NCBI GenBank assembly: GCA_002633025.1
Contig: NMRB01000596.1
Coordinates: 31,334 to 95,333 of the forward strand
DNA: 64,000 bases
Direction: 5' to 3'
Source: Notospermus geniculatus
Lineage: Eukaryota; Nemertea; Pilidiophora; Heteronemertea; Lineidae
Both the position numbers and the translations under genes were made by a program. Shown here in pieces: positions 53,156 to 63,906 of this stretch. How positions within the stretch are numbered: position 1 is the stretch's first letter; each line of letters begins with the position of its first letter. The notes beneath the pieces were generated by a model. The model saw nothing but the letters and a program-made list of their open reading frames with translations. It searched no databases and was not told where the DNA came from.

Positions 53156-54734
53156 TTACACGTTTCGCTCCAACTTTTTACAACAACAAATTGCCATTAC
53201 ATTGCTGAATACCTCCTTTATATCTTGTCTGTCCCTCCTACCACCGCCGACACAAAACAGGTAGAAGTTGAGAGCATGGTTACAACTCCAAACATAATAC
53301 AAGATTATAGATTCAACGAAGAAGCGTAAATGCCAATATCGGTTTGACAAGTCATAGTGTCGCCAGATAGGTGGGGCTTTAACGATTAAATGATAGAGTC
53401 TGTTTGGGACGGTGGTAATGATGTAAGCAGCACTAATTAGTATCAACATATGCGTCAGGTATTGCGTATTCTTCTCGAGTTTGGCTGTATGGTTCTTCTC
53501 AGTTGAGTCTAGTTTCTTTCTTTCTGTGATAGACTTCTTCAGAGTGACGATGATAACGACGTTACTTCCGCTGATTACCAGAAAGGGACAAACTGTTCCG
53601 ACGACCAGTTGGTATACACTGCTGATCATCTCCATATTTGAATCGATGGGGATGGAGAAGACGAAATTTCCTAAAAGTTAAAAGACTATGAGTGGTTGGT
53701 GGCGCTTAATGGCATTCTATTTGACTTTTCTGGGGGGTGTCGCAGTACCATCACCATTTTCATTCTAACTGACGACAGACAACCCACACACGACATCCCC
53801 GCTAGAAATGATGAGTAGTGTTAGGTCTACACCAAATCTCTTTTGGACACTATCGTACGCCTACACTCAACTGATCTACCATGTACCGTATATCATTGCC
53901 ATTATCATCAACATTGTTAGGCCTATGAACGAGCTCTGCACCAAGCTACAAGCCCGACAACGTTGCTTGTTGGTGGTTGGCCTGGCCACTTCCCAGGACC
54001 AACGTTCAAAGCCACTTTTCAACGAAATACGCGGTACACGCCAGGAAGATTGACGGAAGTTGGGAATCGGCCATTGGACTTCGGATTACGCTTACCGACG
54101 TCGGGGTCCTGCACCACACCAACAGTGTAGATGAAAGGAATATGGAGATTAATGGATGCTACCAAAACGAAGGTCACCACGACGACAACACGGGCTTTTT
54201 TCGTGGTGCAAAGCGTGGACGCTGACATCGGCCACCGTACGGCGACCAGGCGGTCCACGGAGAGAGCAGACAAGTAGAGGCTGGAGAGCATCCCGCAGGT
54301 GTAGACACCGTAAATGTACAACATTGATCTGAAAGGAGAGGTGGATAGTGATGAGAAATGTCTTGTACGATCTTCGAATTTAAAATCTCAATGAAGTTGA
54401 GCTCTTGGCCTGTAAACTCGTATACTAACAACCACATGTACACAGCCATTGGTATTGGCTTTTCCAAAACCCGCTCTAAGAGAGGCCACCGTAGTATTGC
54501 CAACACCAGCAGCAGGATGCTATCGGTAACCGCCATCGCCACCAAAAACACACAAGGGGACAGCCGCCGGTTGGCCTTCCTGCAGGCGATAACGACAACC
54601 AACAAATTCCCAGGGATGCCGAAACTGGTTGGAAGGATCCAGGCGTAGAAATATGAAATGATCAACATCGTCCGTAGCACCAAGAAGTCACTTGATCCAT
54701 CCGACGGAGAGATTGGCTCACTGGAAGAATTCAT
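53156..54734 (-). CDS. Receptor copy 3: rhodopsin-class peptide-receptor-like GPCR, 3 exons
   Basis: Exons 54418-54734, 54096-54328, 53156-53670 (317, 233 and 515 nt) give 354 aa, as in copy 2. I chose the ATG at 54732-54734 (MNSSSEPIS) because copy 2 starts there; an upstream in-frame Met at 54794 lies in the minisatellite and would add 20 residues (MRSNVWDKPALFEIERLQRR). Copy 3 is mosaic: it agrees with copy 1 at VCPFLVISGS and EKPIPMAVY but with copy 2 at ESIILYYVW. The DRL and NFYLF variants of the class A motifs are kept. Confidence 0.85.
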
Positions 54735-54743
54735 CCTTCTTTG

Positions 54744-54913
54744 CAGACGTTCGATCTCAAAGAGCGCTGGCTTGTCCCAGACGTTCGATCTCAAAGAGCG
54801 CTGGCTTGTCCCAGACGTTCGATCTCAAAGGGCGCTGGCTTGTCCCAGACGTTCGATCTCAAAGAGCGCTGGCTTGTCCCAGACGTTCGATATCAAAGAG
54901 CGCTGGCTTGTCC
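54744..54913. repeat. 34-bp minisatellite, 5 units, directly 5' of receptor copy 3
   Basis: Five copies (170 bp) of the same unit as 46584-46719, again with the GATATC variant last. It starts 10 bp upstream of the receptor start codon, so it would form part of the 5' UTR or promoter. Being stop-free in several frames, it generates spurious open frames. Confidence 0.92.
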
Positions 54914-56200
54914 AGAGATGTACCACTCCATTGCTGTAGACTGATGTCTGAAGCAGGCCTACTCAGGCCATCAATGATGTGCGCCAACGAATATGGCCCA
55001 AAAGACAAGGGTACGTGTTACATGTCCGTTGGGCGTTTCGTCACAAGAACGCTTCACTTGCTGTATCTCCAGCACTGGCTACAGCATCTAGGCCCCCTCG
55101 ATGGTTACATTTTTTCGAGCAAACAAATTTCGATTGGTATTTTGTCTTGACAGCATCAAGCTGTCTGTTTTGAGTCTTTATCGAGAATTTTTGTCTTGTT
55201 TATCGGATTTCTAAATCTGGAGGAACCTTGAAATAGAATTTAGTAACAATGCAACGCGCAGATAAAAATGTACTGCGAAGCATGGTAATGCATGCCAACG
55301 AATTCGACGCCACAGAATACTGAGCAGCTGTATCATTATCTGCGAAAATCACTGAGCTGCTGCAGGAGTCCCGGCGGTCACTTTGAGAATAACGTTGGCC
55401 CATATCAAAGGAGTGACTTCATGTATGTGAAGCACGACCGCCCCCTGCAATGGTCAGACCAACGAACAGAGGCCAATTCCAACCTATTGGCCCTCACGGT
55501 TGATGTCTTTTATTGAATGCCAGCAATAACTAGGCTAATCAGCTGGAACCAAGCTATTGTGAGATTTGGCGACAGGCGGGTAGGACGAAGGCCTGGTAAT
55601 CAATAGGCGTGTCCTGCGATTTGAAGGCACGCCATTGGTCGGCTCTACAGATGCTCTCCAATAGAATCATACCTGAGGGCTGAGCCTTAATATTAGCGAG
55701 TCGGCTCTTCGAATGTGAAAATACGGTATATTCAATGCCCATCGAGGCATCCACCGTCGATGAAGTGAACTCATTCGTTTCACATCATCCACAGCCAAAA
55801 TTATAGTTCCAGCTAACTTCTCAGGTAAAACGTGGCAGCGATATGAACCTTATCAAATAAAAGTAATGGAATAAAAGATGCGCTTGATCAATCGTGAAGT
55901 TCGTATCGCTAAGTGATGGGCTCTTATACGATATCACTTCCATGTTAATGGCCCCTCCACCTCCACCTACTCACTCTCATCTTTCTCTCGATGAAGACAT
56001 TCACCCCGAAAGCTCGACGACCCATCCCTGGAGAATATAATTTCATTTTACTTCTGAGAAAGTGGATTCTATTAGTTGAAGTGTGTCGTCAAAGAGTCTG
56101 GTGTATCTCATGTGGACCCTCTACCACACAGAGGGTCAACCCCTCAGTGCTATGGCAGTGTCGGTGAATGTTGCTCAACTCTCCTCGACTTTGTTTCTGA
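54914..56200. repeat. Receptor 5' flank block, copy D
   Basis: Fourth copy, upstream of receptor copy 3, with neither private insertion. At the far end it passes into the same non-receptor sequence as copy B, marking the edge of the duplicated cluster near 56.5 kb. Confidence 0.8.
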
Positions 56201-56502
56201 TGAAATTTTGATTCTTTCAGAAGACGACGATAGGGATGGGGAACGGAGAGGGACCTGCTTGAAGGCGCTCCCCATGTGAGGATTCTCTCGTGCGAGTTGG
56301 CTCTAAATTTGCGATTTACCATTGTTGATTTCCTTTATTATACGGCTTACGCCTTGACAAGTGTCACAAACGACTATAGTAATATACCCATTGTGTTCTA
56401 CGGCTGAATTGCCCATGCAGCGCAAAATCTCACGTGGAGAGCTCCTTTGGTCATCTGTGTTGCCTTTCGGTTCGCAGATTTTTACCCGATACATGTATTT
56501 TT

Positions 56503-56625
56503 AAATGCACTTCGGTGCTTTCTTGGAACATTGTGCTTCGAAAGCTTTATCTGACTCATGACGAAATCCACGCCGGATACACCGCTCCCAAAGTTGGCCG
56601 ACCCGATCACCTCTTCTTTACTCTA
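56503..56625. repeat. ~120-bp direct repeat, left copy (right copy 57524-57640)
   Basis: TAAATGCACTTCGGTGCTTT, CTTCGAAAGCTTTATCTGAC and CCGCTCCCAAAGTTGGCCGA recur about 1020 bp to the right with few changes. The stretch between holds a fold-back element and a tandem repeat. Confidence 0.8.
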
Positions 56626-56631
56626 AAGGGC

Positions 56632-56917
56632 GGCGCACACTTGCGATTTTTCGAGCGATTTTCTAGGCGACCACAGCAGCGACTGAACATATTTTTAGTT
56701 TTTTTTAGTTTTTGTAATGTTGACTCGTTTGCGACCAATGCTTCCTTGGAAGATCAGCGGCGCACACTTGCGACTAAAATGGGGGCGACTACCGATGCGA
56801 CTACTACGTCGCATGCGATAATTATACCTTTGAGGTCGATCAGTTATGTCATTCACGACATCACTGATCTTCCAAGGAAGCATTTGTCGCAAACGAGTCA
56901 ACAAAAACTAAAAAAAN
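56632..56917. mobile_element. Fold-back element interrupted by the N at 56917
   Basis: Left arm 56695-56758 (TTTTTTAGTTTTTGTAATGT, then CGTTTGCGACCAATGCTTCC) is inverted at 56863-56917 (TTCCAAGGAAGCATTTGTCG, then ACTAAAAAA). GGCGCACACTTGCGA occurs twice in direct orientation (about 56632 and 56759), indicating a nested or truncated MITE. The right end is lost at the N. Confidence 0.7.
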
Positions 56918-57029
56918 ACTTTTTAAGGTCACAGAGGTCAAAGTTCTACAAAAGTGACGAACCTGCCACAGGTCTTCATTATTTCACCGAGCGTCTTCAT
57001 ATCTTGCATAAACATGTATTAGAGGGGTA

Positions 57030-57420
57030 CCTTCAAAACTACCGAGTTTCGGTCCGATCGGACATCCAATATGGCCGCCAGGTGGCGTAACCTGAAAATC
57101 GACCAAGTGCTATAACTCAGGAACGGCTTGACCCAGAGTTCTCGAACTTGATATTTACCTCCCTCTAGATGACCTTTACAAGCACGTCAAATTTCGGCCT
57201 GATTAAACTTCCAATTATGGCCGCCAGGTGGCGTAACCCGAAAATCATGAAATGTGCTATAACTCAGGAACGACTTGACCCAGAACGCTCAAATGTGCTG
57301 TGTGGCTGCCTCTAGATGACCTTTATATGCATGTGAAGTTTTGGCCCGATCGGACATCCAGTATGGCCGCCAGGTGGCGTAACCCAACAATCATTGAAGT
57401 CCTGCAACTTGGGAATGACT
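57030..57420. repeat. Three tandem copies of a ~150-bp unit
   Basis: ATGGCCGCCAGGTGGCGTAA occurs three times (around 57070, 57220, 57364), each time followed by CTATAACTCAGGAACG-like and CTCTAGATGACCTTTA phrases. A GTGAGCACATGGTCCATGG tail at 57485 is shared with 44044, so this is a dispersed repeat family. Confidence 0.85.
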
Positions 57421-57640
57421 TAGACCCAGATTGCTCATAACTGACATGTACCTCTCTCTGTCATTACACTGTTATGTCCAAACGAGTGAGCACATGGTCC
57501 ATGGACCATTTCATTAAATGCACTTCGATGCTTTCTTGGAACATTGTGCTTCGAAAGCTTTATCTGACTCATGACGAAATCCACGATACACCGCTCCCAA
57601 AGTTGGCCGACCCGATCGCCTTTCCTTTACTCTAACGAAC

Positions 57641-59207
57641 ACCACAATGGTCCTCTCCGAATTTCGTACAATAGGCTACTCTGTTCCCCGAAAGTACCCG
57701 ATCACCTCTCTTTGTTCTCAAAAGAGCACTACCACAGTGCTACTCTCTATCGATATTGTGGCTAGATTTATACCAATCGCATCCCTCCTTGATCTGAATA
57801 AGAGAAGGAATCGATGAAGACTCCAGGCTACATCAATCAGTGGTACAATCCAAGTCGTCCAAACCGTCATTAGGCACAGAGCTAGCCGACCCATGTGATG
57901 CGGAAAGGCGCATTTGTGTAACATAGGAATGTTTATGGCCCATAACGCCAACCTTAATGACCGATTCTATCATTTGGGTAGCGACCTCGGCTTTTCTGTG
58001 GCTTAGATGATTTCGATTTCTTGCCGAATCCCCCGGGTATTGGATGCTCAGGATCCTTGATGCCCCTCTCACGGCGTCTCAATTTAGTGCTTATAACAGA
58101 AGCCGACAGAAAAATCGTTCAAACTTCTTCTTCGCAACATTTAACCTATTTCCAGCGGTTGTTGGCAATAAGATTTTCTTGATTGCCACCGAACAATCAT
58201 GAAAAGCAATTGATGTACAGTGCACTAACGTAATCCAATTGCATCAGGAGCGTTACAGGGCTGTGGGTAAATTGCTCACCATTTTTTGAAAGAAATGCCA
58301 GATTGCAGCATTTCAGCACTGAACTATAATAATGTGATATGCGAGCAATACGACCATGCCAATAGCAACTCTCTTCGTTGCGTTGAAAGGATTTCAGAAG
58401 AGAATGCTACGTTCCTTTCCTTGCTAGACGAAATCCAGAGTTCCACTTCAAATAAAGGGATATACATTCTTTACCTTAATGAATTGTTCTCCTAGATCTT
58501 GTATTTGTTGCAAAGAATTTCGTGATGCATTATCCTGAAGTCATGTTGATTCAAGGGGAAAGGTGAGCTGAGTTGGCTAACCAAACGCCTGCAACAATGT
58601 CATGGATACAAAGAAGGACACATTGCTGATGTCGATGTCAATGACATCGACATGTCAATGACAATGTCAATTTGCTCGTTTCAGGCAATTCCATGCGCCG
58701 CAAAGACGTTTTGCAATTACCGAACCAATTTAGCTTTCAACTGGTTTCCTAATCAACCCATGTGGCTGTCCTTCGTACTTTGTTGTTCAGTAAGATCCCT
58801 CCTTGTTTTTCAACCAGAAAACCTTGGACAAACAGGATACTAATTTAACCAATTTTCTAACTTCCTCTCCAGACGGATTTCAATTTACATTCTTGGCTTC
58901 CACATCTATCAGTACATCTTCACGAAACAATTTGATTAACAACATTTTGAGAAATATCTATGGTAGAAACACGTGCGCTGGGTTGTTTGTCTCTTGGTTG
59001 TCGGGAAGCGGCTTCTTTCTGGAAATTTTCAATAACACCAGGTGTGGACCGACGACGGCAAAAACGTGACTGGAATTGCTCTGGAACAGGTTGTCATGTC
59101 GCATCCTCTGTTTCGGAATATCCATCGGTTAAAACACACCTCGCGGGACCCAGTACAAAGTCATTTTATGAGAACACAGGTTGTAGCCCTCACCAAAATA
59201 CTTGTCT
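57641..59207. other. Non-coding stretch, no gene seen
   Basis: I find no conserved protein or RNA gene on either strand. Short open frames have no domain and no splice context. A small dinucleotide-like run of TGTCAATGACAT phrases lies at 58628-58665. Confidence 0.5.
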
Positions 59208-59475
59208 TTAAAGGGCCACGGTATTCCTTCCTATCCTACGCTAAACACTGATACCAGAGTTCAGGGAGACCTCTATTGACAATGTTGTTAAACTACCACT
59301 TATCAACCTCGCCCCATATAGAGTAACTCTCGTCCGTTGCTATCCACGTATGCATTGCATTGTAATCTACATTCTCCAACACTGGCGAAAGGCAAAACTA
59401 CGGTATTGGAGAATGATGCAAATCACCGCCGGTGGCACCGCTTGTCGGCGAAAATGGTAATACCGTGACCCTTTA
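59208..59475. mobile_element. 268-bp TTAA-flanked MITE
   Basis: Left end TTAAAGGGCCACGGTATTCC and right end GGTAATACCGTGACCCTTTAA are inverse copies with two mismatches. TTAA on both edges fits the piggyBac-type target. The interior (CTCTATTGACAATGTTGTTA to CAACACTGGCGAAAGG) is shared with the larger element at 62873. Confidence 0.88.
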
Positions 59476-60443
59476 ACAAGGCGTAGACGGAAATAGCAAA
59501 GATAATCCAAGTCCATTGGGTATCCCCAAAGCAGTTCTTCATCAAGCGAACTCCCGCTTGGAACAATGATGTGCATGGATTTGCCGAGTAGTTGCTTCTG
59601 CCGTTAATTAACTTTCTTGTATCGTCCGTCCTTGATGAATCCAATTTTCAGCAATGTCCCTAAGACTAACCAATGACCCTAATCAGAGCGGACATCCCGA
59701 AATTACTCGCTTGCCTCTCGGAATGCATGGCTGACGAACAGCCACCCATCAAAGTAGCCTAATTGATAGCGATAGAAGAAAGTTACCCCAGGAGCCTCAG
59801 CGTCATTCACAAAATCTTAATGAAGGACACTGGTGATGAGTTTTCGATGTTCCTGAAGGCGCAAGGCGACTCCAACTGACAATGGGTCATATGAATAAAG
59901 AGTAGCAAATGCTTTTACATGTACTTGTATTTTGCAATACAAATGCATTAGGCAATGCTGTACAAATGCGAAGTAAAAGCATTTGCTCGTCTTTATTCAT
60001 ATGGGCGACCCATTGCATAACCAAAGGAGATGACACTATAGACTCGCCGCTTTGACACGTTGGCCTCCACGTCGACGCCCCCCGCCCGCCCCACCACCGC
60101 CGTCTTGGTTACTAAAGAGATTTGATCTGGTAGGCAATAACCCCAAACTTCTGATTGGTCAAGAGATACCAATTTCCCTACCAAATAACTGCTCATGCGC
60201 AGTTTCCAATAAATCTTAGATGGCCGGCCCTTCGAAATTCCGTGAATTGACCGACAGGGACCGTAACATAAGCTGGCCTTATGAATTTTTGATCCTAATT
60301 ACCAAATGCTGCTACGTTTACTCCATTGATACTGACTACAGGATAACACTCAGAAATATTCTATCGCAAATTATGAGAGAATATACAATATTCTCGATGA
60401 TAAAGTCTCGCGAAATTGGCGTCAAATCTCCTTGAATGCTCAG
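59476..60443. other. Non-coding stretch, no gene seen
   Basis: No conserved coding or RNA feature. GCAAATGCTTTTAC near 59910 and GTAAAAGCATTTGC near 59970 form a small inverted repeat around CATATGAATAAAGA / TCTTTATTCATATG, a possible short fold-back element (about 59888-60003). Confidence 0.5.
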
Positions 60444-61021
60444 CTCAGGGGAAATCTACACTCCTTTCGCAGTGTCTTCTCACTCATACCTATCGTTCAT
60501 AGACACTGCTTACAATGGCCCGATCCCCGCCGATTTACCACTAGAGGGCGTTTGCGTAACTAACGAAATACATGAAACATTTTCTGATTGGTTCACTGTC
60601 AGCGTCCTTGACAACCACGGCGACTGGTCACTCGTCGGAAAGCATTTTATATGGGACAGTTGCATTATGACGTAGCACGACTAGTCTACAACAACAGCAA
60701 TGGCTGCCCCCCGCCGTGTCCAGTATGCAGTGTCACTTTGCACTTTTCAGTGTTCAGCTCGTGCCTTTTTTGTTTTGAAACATCGCTAAAGAAGTGGATA
60801 ACGGCACTCTATACGAGATTATTCTGTTTGTAGTGATTGATCTTGTTGAACAGGCCGAAGCTGGGAGCAACGCCGGCGCGCTGTTTCCCGCGCTATTTGG
60901 CCGCTGACTAGTGCTGCCACCATGCGGTAAATCGGCGGGGATCGGGCCATTGTAAGCAGTGTCTATGAACGATAGGTACGAGTGAGAAGACACTGCGAAA
61001 GGAGTGTAGGGAAATCCTGAG
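60444..61021. mobile_element. 578-bp element with ~96-bp nearly identical inverted arms
   Basis: Arms 60444-60539 and 60926-61021 are inverse copies with very few mismatches (for example CTTTCGCAGTGTCTTCTCAC and ATAGACACTGCTTACAATGG). The 386-bp centre has no transposase. High arm identity implies recent insertion or arm correction. Family not identified. Confidence 0.88.
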
Positions 61022-61333
61022 TAATTAGCTTCAGAATCTGTATGAAGTCCTAAACGGCAACACTTTGGCCACTTCCTTTGATCGCACGCTCTTCTTCGGT
61101 AAGGCGAAAGTGTAATTGTGGGATGTTCGTTCTAATTAACGTCATTGATTGGTCCTGGGGACACTTGCTTGTAATTTGTTTGATTGGAACAACACTCGGT
61201 ATGCACCAGATCACGATATTTCGGCATAACAGGACAGATATGGAGCTGTCAGATCTGCCAACCGATGGTCGTCTGGAACCACCAGTAGGCCCTACATATA
61301 TTCATTTTCTACGTCTTCGGACTGCGTTATCTG

Positions 61334-61470
61334 CATGGGCGGATCCAGAATCATGGGAAAGAGGGGGCACAGCCAGCACACATCGTGGAAAACCTCGGTC
61401 AAATTTTAACATCTTTTCAAAATTCCGAAATTTCCCGGTGAATTTTGTGCCCCCCTTGGATCTGCGCCTG
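61334..61470. mobile_element. hAT-like MITE, ~137 bp
   Basis: GGGCGGATCCAG at the left pairs with CTTGGATCTGCGCC at the right, around GGGGGCACA / TGTGCCCCC arms. GGCGGATCCAG ends are typical of hAT non-autonomous elements. Boundaries approximate. Confidence 0.65.
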
Positions 61471-61512
61471 AGTGGAGCATAGTCCAAAGGTGAACTTCCC
61501 TGAGCTTCCCCA

Positions 61513-62022
61513 GTTTAGCTGACAGGCGGAACGCGGAAGCGGAAAATGCAATGCATTTTTGTATACAACATATCGTTCCGCCGGGGATTCCGCTTCCCTA
61601 TAAGCTGCGTTTAGCTGACACGCGGAATGCGGTATAGGGACGCGGAAACCCTGGCGGAAAGATATGTTGTATGCGAAAATGCGAAAATGCATTGCATTTT
61701 CCGCTTCCGCGTTCCGCAATCCGCATTCCGCGTGTCAGCTAAAGCTGCGTTTAGCTGACACGCGGTAAGCGGAATGCGGATCGCGGAAACGGAATGCGGT
61801 ATACGGAACGCGGTAAATATTCCGCGTGTTCCATTTATCTGCACGCGGTATCACTTCTGTTTTTGTAAGCATTGCGCAGGTTTGGTCCGTCTCTGTCCAA
61901 TCACGGTGCTTCATAGGGCGCGGATTTTTATTCCGCGCGGAAAAATCGCTACACCAAGTGATCGGTCTTTCCGCGTTCCGCCTAACCGCGTCCCGCAAAC
62001 CGCTTACCGCGTGCAGATAAAT
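61513..62022. mobile_element. Cluster of at least three nested/adjacent fold-back MITEs (TTTAGCTGACACGCGG family)
   Basis: TTTAGCTGACACGCGG or near copies occur at about 61513, 61610 and 61748; inverse CCGCGTGTCAGCTAAA at about 61727 and CCGCGTGCAGATAAA at about 62008. The pair 61606-61745 is a compact hairpin; 61745-62022 is a longer one. Interiors are built of GCGGAA / TTCCGC words. Confidence 0.8.
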
Positions 62023-62872
62023 GGATGAAGGGAAATGGCTTGGAGTGAACAAATGTCTATTCCGCTGTTCTCGCCCAAAGGGTCGGCTTGAAGCTGTTGC
62101 GTCAAGTTGAAGGCTTTATTCCGAAATGTACTGGTACATTACTTCGGGGCATGGATTGGTTCGTTGGAGATTATCCTGTCTGCCTCAACACGCATTTACA
62201 TTTCAGAACTCCGATAAAAATTGTCTCCCTCAATGTGTCTGTTACTTCGGGCATGCATACCCTCTGTGAAGAGATGCTTTGGGTTGGTGGGAACAGTATT
62301 TCCATTCGTTGCAAGAAATGTCACATTTTTTTTGTACACAAAAGCAAGCAGGTAACCCTGAGCATCGTAGATTTATAGTGCGAAAACTAAAACTGCAAAA
62401 TGTCGCCAACTAGCTTGGCATTTACCAGCGTCTGAAACCTCGCGTAACCACCGGAATAGCAAAAAGGTAAATCTTTGTTACCTATTATGCAAGGAAATAA
62501 AGCAAATGCTGCTGACTCTGTGCAGAAACAAATTTAATGAATGAATTACCTCCGGATTACATTGCTTGGATGTAACCCAATACTCATTACAATAATGTAG
62601 AGCTTCCTCGACTGATGACGACTTCAAAACGTTTTTTTATTTGTAGCACTGGCGCTTAATTGTGGGATATGTTTCGGTTTAAATGATGCAATTTAGGAAG
62701 GCGCTGAGTTAAAGGTTAAAGTCTTGAAAAACACAATCCTGCTGTGTGCTTCGTTTTGTGAACAACGACACACAGTTACGCTACATTGTGCAATTTACTG
62801 CGTATGATGCAACTGAAGAAATTTCGATTTGTATAATGCTGATAGTAGGTTTTTCATTAGTAAAAGTTAAAC
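62023..62872. other. Non-coding stretch, no gene seen
   Basis: An open frame at 62088-62378 on the plus strand shows no recognisable domain; its C..C pair (RCKKCH) is not a known zinc-finger arrangement by itself. I see no splice context and leave it uncalled. Confidence 0.4.
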
Positions 62873-63906
62873 TTAAAGGGGCGCTCTATTGCTTCCCTAT
62901 CCTGCGCTTAAAATACCTGCGTTAGGGAGACCTCTATTGACGATGTTTTAAACTACCGCTTATCAGCCTCGCCCCATGCAGAGTAACTCTCGTTCCTAGG
63001 GTATCCACGTATGCATTGCATTGTAATCATACATTCTCCAACACTGGGGCGAAAGGCAAGACTACGGTATTGGAGAATGGTGCAATCAACGCCGGTGGCG
63101 CCGGCTGTCGACAAAAAGTGCCAATTCCGACAGGATTACCTTCAACGTACCTATGATGTGCAGCATTCATTCTAAGGGGTAGAGGGATACATGTAGTAGA
63201 CAGCCTGCTGTAGGGGAAGAATTTTGTTATTAAAAATATTGGCCGTGTACGTTTACGCTGTTTAGAATCGTCGTCTGCGCCAGAAAGGGACCCGGATGTA
63301 TGAAGAGAAACGTAAAATACAGCTCCAAATGAGAATCAATGCATATAACATCATCTTTCGTAGGAGACAGAAAGCCATTAAACTTCATCCTCCGGAGAAT
63401 TGACTGTATACTGATTTATGATACTTTGAATCGTTACGCCATGTCTATAACGATGTTATATCATGTCCTTGGCAATCAGTGTGGCTATAGATCATGGGTT
63501 GCACCCACTCCGAGGCGTCCTCAAATATCTGCTCCGTAGTCTCCGGTAATGGCGAAGAGGCGTGGAGGGCAAACATTCCCACGTAATGGATTTCCTCAGG
63601 AGCTTGTTGTGGGTGTTCGAGGTTACTGCGGTGAGAACGTGATCGGAGATAATGGTTTAACATGACGATAATATGAGGTGATTTACACCTCAGTACAAGG
63701 GCAGAAACATTTGGAATCGTCGTCAACATTTCGAGGTTGGTGTTCCTTCCAAATGAAGTCTGATAAGCGGTAGTTTAAGAAAATTGTCAATTGAGGTCTC
63801 CCTTAAGGCACGTTTCCACCATAGCGGATTCCGCGGCGGTTTCCGGCGAGCGGTGCGGTTTTCACCGGTAGCGCCGGATAGGGAAGGAAATGCATTGCCC
63901 CTTTAA
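62873..63906. mobile_element. 1034-bp TTAA-flanked element with long inverted ends
   Basis: Left end TTAAAGGGGCGCTCTATTGC, then TTCCCTATCC; right end GGATAGGGAAGG..., then GCCCCTTTAA. Subterminal TGACGATGTTTTAAACTACC and GGTAGTTTAAGAAAATTGTC are also inverted. TTAA at both edges. Its left ~200 bp matches 59208-59475 (GCATTGCATTGTAATC, CTACGGTATTGGAGAATG). No transposase frame is seen, so it is non-autonomous. Confidence 0.85.

Noticed and set aside
54692-55150. 152-codon open frame through the minisatellite
   Set aside because: The 34-bp repeat lacks stops in several frames, so long open frames are expected by structure; no domain or splice context.
56434-57090. 218-codon open frame across 56.4-57.1 kb
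   Set aside because: It runs through a fold-back MITE, an N and a tandem repeat; its length is chance in GC-balanced repeat DNA.
62088-62378. 96-codon open frame with CKKC-like pair
   Set aside because: No domain match that I recognise, no neighbouring exon, surrounded by transposon fragments.
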